NCBI RefSeq assembly: GCF_031755915.1
Contig: NC_083387.1
Span: forward strand, 5,608,501 to 5,672,500
From: Ziziphus jujuba
Lineage: Eukaryota > Streptophyta > Magnoliopsida > Rosales > Rhamnaceae
DNA: 64,000 nucleotides
Reading direction: 5' to 3'
Positions 56,001 through 64,000 of this stretch are shown here, one piece after another. A program made the translations under genes and the position numbers. Each line of letters opens with the position of its first letter. Within the stretch, counting starts at the first letter, position 1. Under the pieces are notes generated by a model. That model had not been told where the DNA came from. It was given only the letters and a program-made list of their open reading frames with translations, and did no database searches.

Positions 56001-56367
56001 ATCTCAAACAAATACCTAATTAGAGACTGGCACATAGTATAAAAAATACATATAATAGACATACATATTTATTTATTTAAATTTTTTTTTGGGCATACCT
56101 ATCGAAGCGGTTCTTGAGCTTGAACAAGAACTCAGAATGATCCTCTTCATCTTCTCCAACCAACCTGTCGACCAACTCTTTCCTTTCTTGAAACCCAAGG
56201 TTTCGAACATCGACTTCACGTGACTGGCCGGAAGACCCCGTGACCAGTAGACCTTTCTTCAACCGGTTATAAGTTGGAAGCCTCTGGAGCTCTGCCCATT
56301 TAAGAGCTTCTTTATTGTCGTCGTCTTCTTCATGTGAAGAAGATCTACTGAAAGCTGGCATTTCCAT
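47086..56367 (-). CDS. full-size ABCG (pleiotropic drug resistance, PDR) transporter
   Basis: 23 exons, all GT-AG, 1438 residues, the normal PDR size. Exons from the start: 56099-56367, 53904-54024, 53582-53755, 53265-53424, 52866-52942, 52686-52739, 52501-52591, 52020-52321, 51640-51921, 51219-51535, 50938-51098, 50732-50835, 50498-50654, 50291-50413, 50035-50204, 49612-49944, 48870-49160, 48706-48789, 48477-48610, 48070-48297, 47798-47969, 47447-47701 and 47086-47343. Reverse order NBD-TMD-NBD-TMD. NBD1 has Walker [10 protein letters not shown], signature ISGGQKKR and [20 protein letters not shown]2 has [20 protein letters not shown], signature-like LSTEQRKR and [19 protein letters not shown]. 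The C-terminal TMD ends with the PDR block [21 protein letters not shown] proteins export terpenoids, hormones or other lipophilic compounds across the plasma membrane; the substrate cannot be read from sequence. The exon 13 donor (GTGGGT) is weak but required by frame. Intron 1 (2074 bp) contains a MITE and a duplicated exon border. Confidence 0.93.
54377..54771. mobile_element. MITE, PIF/Harbinger (Tourist)-like, in PDR intron 1
   Basis: A 395-bp element whose left end is GAGCATCTCCAAT and right end the inverted CAGCATCTCCAAT, flanked by TTA on both sides (54374-54376 and 54772-54774). TWA three-base duplications mark the PIF/Harbinger group. AT-rich, no coding capacity. Confidence 0.7.
55857..56011. 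repeat. duplicated exon-1 border and flanking repeats in PDR intron 1
   Basis: 55934-55965 repeats the end of exon 1 and its splice donor (56093-56124), about 27 of 32 bases identical, including AAGCGGTTTTTGAGCTTGAA for the FKLKNRF codons. In the copy the donor AGGT reads AAGC. AAGTGACAT(G/A)TCTCAAACAA also occurs twice, at 55857-55876 and 55992-56011. Confidence 0.7.
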
Positions 56368-57717
56368 GTTTGTTTGCCAAAATGGAACACCAGCTCTCCT
56401 TCAAAGCAAAACTTGTTCTTGGTGCGTACCGTTAGGAGATACATATGCTATATATATATATATATATATATACACAGAAAGCGGGAGCATGCATATCATC
56501 AATCTAATGGTTTCAATCTTCAACAACGTCACCTCACCTTAATTGAATTATGATGTCATCATCCATATAGACACTTACCCAATAAATAAATATATATATA
56601 TATACACACACACATCACGCAACTCTATATATTCAGTGTTGATTATTGTGCAGTTGAGGTGGATTCTGATTTGGTCCACATTAATTGCGCGGCCAAGTGG
56701 CTTCTGATTAGGCTTTTAGTTTATATGTTGTGATTAGACTCCCAATTTATACTTTCTTCCGTCATTTCATACCAAATCATCTTAAACATATCTTTTTAAA
56801 TAAAAAAAATATCTTAAACATTTGTATTTATGATAGTTTAATAAAAATGAATCATTCAATTATCACATTTATCATATCTGTAAATTGAAAAATTATGATT
56901 CTAGTTTTAACAAGTTTGATTATTGCTTTAGAAACTCATATGCCGTGTCGCATAGGACCTTACCATACCTTTAATACTATAAGGATACATCCTTTTTAAT
57001 TTACTAAAAAAATATTTTAAACATCTCTATCTATAAAATAAATAAATTAAAAAGAATTTCTTTATTTGATATGAATGTTTGCCTAATCAACATTAAATTC
57101 AAAAATTGATTTTCAAAATTTTTAGTTAAATCCCAAATAATAAACATAGTGTGAAATATTTTTCTTCTTAAATACATTCATATATATATATATATGTATG
57201 TATATATTTATAAAGATTATTTTAATAGATTTTTTTATTTGATAAATGTGTTATTAAATGTGTTATATTCAGGAGATTTTTTTTAATGATTGTTTGTTTA
57301 ATTTCAAAATGGATAAAATCATAAAGAACATATATGTGAATTGCTATTTATGTGTTACAGAGTTGGAAGAGATTATACTTTATATAATATCGAGCTGGAA
57401 GGGATTATAGTATATGTGAAATAAATATTTATTTGATAAATATTCAATTAAAAAAATCAATTTTTAATAATTTTATTTAAATATCAATTAATTAATGACA
57501 TGTCTATCTATTTTTTTTTTAAAATAATAATAACAGTTGATAATTATATGTTTTTCAATTTTGTTTTAAGAAAAATTACATTATTGATAAGGATTTTTTT
57601 GCAAGTTATAATGTCTAACAAATCTTTTAAAAATAGACCATTTTTTGCCATAGTATCTTTTTTTTCTTCTCACATTAGCTTGATAAAAAAAATAAACAAT
57701 TGAGTTGGAATTGCCCA

Positions 57718-57883
57718 AAGAAATGTGTTTATTTGCTAGACAACTCCAGTTGAAATCGTGCAATCTTTTAGAAGAACAAGGTTTCTATTGCCCATAGCAA
57801 ATAAGAACATTTCTAATATGAGCAACTCCAGCTGAAATCATGCAATAGAAGATTTCAAAAAACCCCAGCAGAAATTATGCAAT
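57718..57883. repeat. nested direct and inverted repeats
   Basis: CAACTCCAGTTGAAATCGTG (57741-57760) recurs as CAACTCCAGCTGAAATCATG (57823-57842), and more loosely at 57861-57883. Around the first copy, AGAAATGTGTTTATTTGCT (about 57719-57737) is inverted at 57796-57814 with two mismatches. Confidence 0.65.
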
Positions 57884-60286
57884 AAAAAAATGAAAATAAA
57901 ACAAAACAAACGTCAATGATTTTTCCTTTTTCTTCTTTTTCTTCTTTTTTCCTTTTTATCCTTTTCCTTTTTCCTGTTTTCTCTTTTCCCCTTTTGACCT
58001 ATACAGTAAGCATTCCTTCCTTAGTGGAAATTTCCGACCGGTTCTTTCACCAAAAAAAAAAAAAAAAACATAAAAGTTTGGACTATTTCGTTTTGGAAAA
58101 GGATGTTTTATTGATAAATAAATGCGTCAACTTTATATGCGACATTTTTTGACTCAATTGTTTCATGGTTTGGTTTTTCCAAAACTCAGTGTAATATTTC
58201 TTCTTTGTCCCCATCAGATTGTACCTAATATTTCATAATTTTAATTTCTTTTGGTAAATACAATTTTAATTTCTTTACATGTGTCATATATTTTATCTCC
58301 CTCTCGCTCTCTCCCTCTCTTTTTTTGAAAGGCTTGTAATATTATCACATTATTTAATATCTAATGAAATTCTAATAAATTTTTTAGGTTTGCAAATGAG
58401 CCTTCGGGGTTACTTTGGACGATAACAACTCCGATTGAAATTCGAAGTGAAGCAAATCTGTCCATAAAAAATAACAATTTTATAAAGTAAAAAAAATAAA
58501 AAAAAATCCTCCAATAATTGGCATGAAGCCTAGTTAGCGATATGAATGGGCTTCAACAATCTAAAATCCTCACTCTTGCGGTCTACACACGGTTCCTCTA
58601 TTAAACAAAGAAAAGGTCTAAATACACTTAGAATCATCATTTTGAAAATTTAACTAATCTCTCCCTTATGCTAATTAACAAGAATCGTTGAATCATTTTG
58701 ACCTTTGAAATTATATACATTTTTAAGCAAGTACGTAATCAAATAGCCTTAAAAGCAATTACTGATCTACTTTATAAGACTATAAAATTCCATGTTCAAA
58801 TCTAATAATTATTGTTGATTTTAATATCAAAGATAAAACTTTTATTAAGCTGTTTATAATTTAAGATATAGAAAAACTAATAAAAATATTAATTGTATCA
58901 AATATGATAAATAGTTACTAATAAGTAGTACATTTTATCTTAATATAATTATAAAAAATAATATGTCCAAAAAAGAATATTTATTGCATATATATATATA
59001 TATATACATATCACAATAAAAAATAATATATACATTTTTGGAAATGATAATGAGCAAACACTTAATTTATTACTTACAAAAATAGACTTCACATGAAGAT
59101 CTTCAAAACATTTTTTTTTTTTTTTCTATACCGTCTTCTTCTTCTTCTTTCTCTCTCCCTTGCAATTTACGCACCGCCTAGGCGGCTAAAAAAAAAACTT
59201 ATTTTCGTTTACTTCCATGGAATTGAAGTATTATCAATGTAATCAAAATTAAAAAAATGAAAAAAAGAACCAAAGCCATGTGAAGTTTTGGAATTATCAG
59301 GCTAGTGAGCCAGACCACTACCAGAACTTGTCGTTCAACATTGACAACTGCAGAGGAATCCTCATAATTAATGCCGGCAAATGACTAAATCCAAAAGCAA
59401 CAGCATCAGAGCAGAATTTTTATTTTTATTTTTTTCAATTTCGGTGTGCTAAATCTGTGGAATATTTTAATGTACGTAGGATTGGAAGAATAAACTAGAA
59501 AGAACAACAAAAGAAAAGAACAATAATAAACAGTGGTAGTAAAATCCATTTTTGTTTCTTTCGTTCTCGAAGCCATTTTTTCATGAAGAGAAGGCGACAG
59601 GTTTGAACAAAAGCCAATGCTATTCTAATGTTCTGTAACGTTTAGTGCAGAATTATACTATAGTAAAAAAAAAATATTATAAGAAAATAATTTTAATTAG
59701 AAAAAGTAAATAAAATTTTATTATACATCTATTTTTTATATAATTACATCTCAAAATAGAATAAACCGATTTTGTAGTATTTTTTTATCAAGATGTTTAT
59801 TATTAATCATGTATTTTTTTAAAAAAATAATATTATTAATTAAGTTTGAATTTATTATTCATGATAACGATTGTATTATCAAAAGTTACTTGATATTAAA
59901 CAAATAAAGAAAAAGCTTAACTTCAAAAAAAAAAAAATATATATATATATATATTTAAAGTAGTTTTCGAATAAATTTTGTTATCTGCAAGCAAAAGAAA
60001 ATTTTAAAAAGGCATTACCACTTATCCAAATAAGTGCATTGTTAAAGTTGTATAATATTAAAAGAATTTCTTAAAATATAATATTGAAAAATAAAATTTA
60101 ATAATAAAGAATTTTAACCTCGATAAGCAAATAATCCTTAAATTTAAATTAAAAAAAAAAAAAAAAGAAAAGAAGAGGAAGAAGAAGAAGAAGAAGACAA
60201 GTTTTGCTAAATGGAAATGGACAGTTCACCAAAAACATGGAAAAAGACAGAAGAAAAAAAAAAGTTGCAGCTAAAGGGTTTTAAAA

Positions 60287-60342
60287 GTTGCGTAATATTT
60301 CTTTGAAAAAAAAAAAAAAAAAAAAAACAGGTTGCGTAATAT
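60287..60342 (+). mobile_element. micro-insertion: poly(A) with 12-bp target duplication
   Basis: GTTGCGTAATAT at 60287-60298 and 60331-60342 flanks 32 bp reading TTCTTTG, A22, CAG. Confidence 0.55.
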
Positions 60343-61971
60343 AATAGAAAACAAAAAAGTGCCTATTTCTGTTCAAAACGCACAAAGTAAACAGCATTGT
60401 GGCCCCAACTGGAATTACTCCAGGATTTTGGGGAAAAAAATTCTACCCTTTTGCGGGAGTACAGACAGCTCAGCACCCTTGTCTCTGTTTAAATGACAGG
60501 TTTTTACTATGCTCCAATTTTTCTTTTTCATCTAAATTTATGGATATTAAAGTTTTGAAATCAGAGGGGGGGAAAAAAAAAAAAAGGAATTTTGATACTT
60601 GGGTATTTGTTTATTTTGCAAGCAGGAGTTTGCCTTACGTGTTTTTTTTTTGTTGTCTTTGCATCTCAAGAGGATGTGGATTCTATAGTTGGAGGGTTTT
60701 TAACTTTTAGATTTTGCAAACTGGTGCCTTCACCATTTATATACCAGTTGTCGATGTGTTTGGTTTAGAGTTTAAAACTGCCAATGGAATGCAATTTGGA
60801 GATGGAAAATGGAGCATCATATGGTGGGTTTATGATGTTTAAAATAATGCACGTGTTAATGAGAAAATGACAGATATAGTAGTGAGTGGTCTGTACTCCG
60901 TGAGGTGCTAGAAAATTCTCAAAGGTTTTGCGTCACCCTCCAATTATACCGACTAGGTCTCTTTTTAATTCACCTAAAAAAAAAAAAAAAAAAAAGACAG
61001 GAACTAGGTTTTTCATTTTTCAAAGTTTGAAATTGTTCCCTTTTTTCAGATAAAGAATATTTTGTTGATTAGTTTTCCTTATTTTGTGTGAGTCATCAAT
61101 GACATTATTGTTGGTATATAAATTATATTGTAATAATAATTAATTAAATTGATAAATGATATATAAATTTTATTTTTTAACTGACTAAAAAATGAGATTT
61201 CATCATTATATTTTTTAACATAGTATATGATATTATCATCAAAAATTCAATGAGCTATTCCAAAAATATACATATAAATTCCATAAGTGATAGTTGAGTC
61301 ATCAATCCTGATTGGTATACCAAGACAAAAAATCTTTTGCACCAGGTGCACTGCACTTTCCTTCGTGCAGATGTTTACCTTTCTAAGTTCTAAGTCAAGT
61401 GATAATGACAAGTCCAAGACTGGAGCCTCTCATAATAAATATTGACGAAGACCTACGTCGGAGTGTTGGATCAATAGAGAGGGGATGGCTTTACCTCCCC
61501 GGAAGGCTTATATCTCTATTCCCTTTCTGGTCTTCGATCATTTGTAGAAAGTCTGTTTATTTTCTCCTCGCCAGTTTAGAATACTTTTTTGGCCATATAT
61601 CTGTGATAATAAATGTCATTTGTCCTTTTGTTGATAGCATGGTTGTTTTCGTTATTTAAATATTCGTTGATAGATAAACGCCATAGACTTTGCAATCAAT
61701 TATTGTACTCAGTTGTTCCTCCATGATTTGGTTACTTCTTCCAAAATTCCTTGCGATGTTTCGTTCTTTTTTGCTCTCTTTCCTTTTCTTTTTATTTTTT
61801 TTAATCGGATAGCGAGTAATGTTCCAGTTCTAATTTCTTTACGTATACGTTGGTCTTTTATTTTATTTTATTTTATTTTTTTCTCTCTTTTTTGAAATAA
61901 TTATTTACACCATACATTTATCTTATAATTTCTGAATAATAATGATAATAATAATATATTCACATTAATCT

Positions 61972-62024
61972 AAATTCTAATAAATTATTCTATTGCCCCA
62001 AAAAAAAAAAATTCTAATAAATTA
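61972..62024 (+). mobile_element. micro-insertion: poly(A) with 16-bp target duplication
   Basis: AAATTCTAATAAATTA at 61972-61987 and 62009-62024 flanks 21 bp reading TTCTATTGCCCC plus A9. Confidence 0.55.
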
Positions 62025-62970
62025 ATTTGTAGATTGTCTAATGAGCCTCATCACAGTTTATTTTATCGATTATAAAGTCAATTATTAGCTTGGCTTTTTC
62101 ATGTTTCACCCCCCAAAAAAGTAAGGAAAGCTAGTGCCAAAAAGAGAAAGGTATCTAATAATTACGCATACGCCAAATCTTCGTACAAAAAGATTTACCG
62201 ACTATGACTCCAACCAACTTTATTTATTTAAATGCTAAGGATCTTATCAATATATATATATATATATATATATAATATTTATATATATATATATATAGAG
62301 CCTCGATGTGGACTTTTACATCAAGTAATATGTTTCAGATCGTAATATGTTATGGAGTAGGGAGCAGATATATTGCGAAATATTGGTGTTCACAGTAAAT
62401 TCTTTCATCATATATATATATATGGGGTAAAAATAATATTTTTGTCCATATTTTTTAAAATTTTACATAAACACAATTTGTTAATTTTAAATCATCATCA
62501 ACATCCTTTCAAATTTAAAAATATCATCATTTTGTACATTATTGTTTCATTTACATTTCTCAAACTAATATCACTTATACCCCTTATAAGAATGTTGACT
62601 GTTATCTTCAAAACCTACAAAATTGAATTGTAGTTAGTACAAATATTAAGAGGTCCAAATGAAATGTAACCTTGCACATTTGGCTTAGCTACATGGAACA
62701 GGCAATCGGTAACCCCATACACAGCACATATTTTTCATACACAATGCATAGTCAAAACCAACCCAAACTTAATTCTTTCTAAACAAGGAGACAGTATCAG
62801 GAGATTAGAGGCTGATTAAAACAATAAGCTTTAATCTTATTGGAAAAAATTAAAAAAAAGAAAAAGAAAAAAGATAAACTCAACTTGAGAAAGAATCAAG
62901 TAAGTGTTTGATATATTATGTAGTTAAATATGCTGCAAGATGCAAAAGTTACAACTAAGTTTGGTGATCT

Positions 62971-63088
62971 ATAAAGTTAACTTAATGTAAGATTTGACAA
63001 ATACTAAAATGAACATGATGTTTGTATATATAAAGTTAACTTAATGTAAGATTTGACAAATGCTAAAATGAACATGATGTATGTATAT
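62971..63088. repeat. 59-bp tandem duplication
   Basis: ATAAAGTTAACTTAATGTAA, then GATTTGACAAAT and TGAACATGATGT, occurs from 62971 and again from 63030, almost identical (ATACTAAA against ATGCTAAA). Confidence 0.9.
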
Positions 63089-63733
63089 GTATGTATATAA
63101 TTACGTCTACATCAAGTGGAATGATGGTTTAATATTAAATATTTTTTTATTAGGCTTTGGATTAAAAAAAAAATTATGATTTAAATTTTAAAAAATGGTC
63201 AAATATAAATTTATTAACATATTAAAATTCAATTATTTAGTGAAGTGAACCTTGTTGAATTTAATGATTAATAAATATAATTTTAAATTTCAATTTTAAT
63301 ATAATTTAAGAATTAAAAAATAAATACTTAACGTAATCTAAGATTGGAAAAAAAATATAGTGATGTTAGTCTTAGTATTAAATGCTGATTTGAGTATGAC
63401 TTTATACATATTTATATATCTCTATATATATATATATATATATATATGACATTTTGTAAAATAAAGGGTAAATAAATAGAATTTTACTAATCAATTAACG
63501 GTGTTATGGAAAGTTTAAATCTTTTATCTTGATTATTAAAGGATTAGATTTTTAAAAGCACCTTTTTTTAATCTTGATTCTGACAGTTACTGTTTTAACA
63601 ACCAAAAGTAGTTAGGAAGAAAAAAATTGTTTTACCAAACCTGCTCATGATTCTTGCATAATTGATTTCATGATTCCTGAAAACAATCTCGAACCAGTAT
63701 TTACCAAAAAAGGATAAAAAATCGCAGACCAGA

Positions 63734-63823
63734 CTTCAGCAGCATTGCTCCCACTTCGATCCCATGTATGGGCTCTATGTGTGTCCCAACTCTTTGTGAG
63801 AGGTGGCAGCAGTGCTGCTGAAG
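63734..63823. ncRNA. candidate small-RNA hairpin (MIRNA-like), unproven
   Basis: Arms 63734-63757 and 63800-63823 pair over 24 positions with one mismatch (two G-U pairs when read on the plus strand), enclosing a 42-nt loop. Arm length and near-perfect pairing fit a microRNA precursor, but I do not recognise the sequence as a known family. The flanks do not pair, so the hairpin is compact; a small foldback transposon remnant is the main alternative. Strand of transcription unknown. Confidence 0.35.
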
Positions 63824-64000
63824 CACCAAAAATTTGCTCCTTACAAGGGAGCTAGAAAATGACTTGTTTAAATTTTCCAATGTAGTCTGAGCCCAAGTTT
63901 ACATTTGCATGGTGGATTGACCAAAGATGTTGACCGAAGACAGCAATACCAATAACACCCCGTAAATAAATTAAATAACAATAATAATAATAAATTATTA

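Larger units (their letters stand above)
56368..64000. other. PDR upstream region and gene-poor DNA to the window end
   Basis: The first few hundred bp should hold the PDR leader and promoter, with (TA)n at about 56448-56470. After that I see no gene. Contents: a nested repeat block (57718-57883), a poly-A-rich area (58.9-61 kb), two small poly(A) insertions (60287-60342, 61972-62024), long (TA)n tracts (about 62250-62297, 63424-63448), a 59-bp tandem repeat (62971-63088) and a hairpin (63734-63823). Open frames at 57916-58152, 60399-60710, 61399-61659 and 62373-62633 are not convincing as genes. Confidence 0.5.

Noticed and set aside
60399..60710. 103-codon plus-strand frame beginning MAPTGITPGFWGKK
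   Set aside because: The first 40 codons look less random than the rest, but poly-Lys and poly-Phe runs follow and no family is recognisable.
62971..63088. Tandem repeats considered as CRISPR-like or satellite arrays
   Set aside because: Only two copies with no spacers; simple tandem duplication in a eukaryotic nuclear genome.

Overview
The window is nuclear DNA of a eudicot, probably a rosid. It has GT-AG introns, plastid and mitochondrial proteins encoded in the nucleus, an A+T-rich background full of poly(A/T) and (TA)n tracts, and closely packed plant gene families. Every name rests on my reading of translated motifs and splice sites; no database was searched.

Layout. 1-2700: noncoding, ending in the promoter of PSB28 (photosystem II assembly factor, + strand, two exons, 2703-4262). 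4738-7035 (-): one-exon subtilase of the SDD1/SBT1.2 type, tail-to-tail with PSB28. 9290-11035 (-): one-exon xyloglucan galactosyltransferase MUR3. 15436-15849 (-): small unknown protein with a C-terminal membrane segment. 16742-19789 (-): twelve-exon complex I subunit NDUFA9. 20100-27469: a decayed 7.4-kb Mutator-like element (MULE). 28770-36943 (-): eleven-exon ABCC5 (MRP5), an inositol-hexakisphosphate-type transporter. 37.6-47 kb: gene-poor, with many small repeats. 47086-56367 (-): 23-exon full-size ABCG/PDR transporter. 56.4-64 kb: gene-poor, ending in a small-RNA-like hairpin. Exon lengths sum to whole reading frames in all four multi-exon genes.

The most unusual object is the MULE. 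It has degenerate terminal inverted repeats of about 110 bp and an exact 9-bp target-site duplication, AATATTTAA. Its MuDR transposase reading frame has seven internal stops and no frameshift. On the opposite strand it carries the last exon of a Ulp1-type (C48) SUMO protease. It also carries a captured genomic piece of a dynamin-related protein 2 (DRP2) gene with two introns still in place, including the GTPase P-loop exon. So it is both a Ulp1-carrying MULE and a gene-capturing (Pack-MULE-like) element. It lies about 310 bp upstream of the NDUFA9 start codon, next to a cluster of site II promoter motifs.

Other points: at least six tiny poly(A) insertions (18-32 bp) flanked by 11-20 bp direct repeats, which look like almost-nothing-but-tail retroinsertions; a tRNA-derived SINE; a TTA-flanked MITE and a duplicated exon border inside intron 1 of the PDR gene; and gene adjacencies (SDD1 with ABCC5, MUR3 with NDUFA9) that match two separate neighbourhoods in Arabidopsis.
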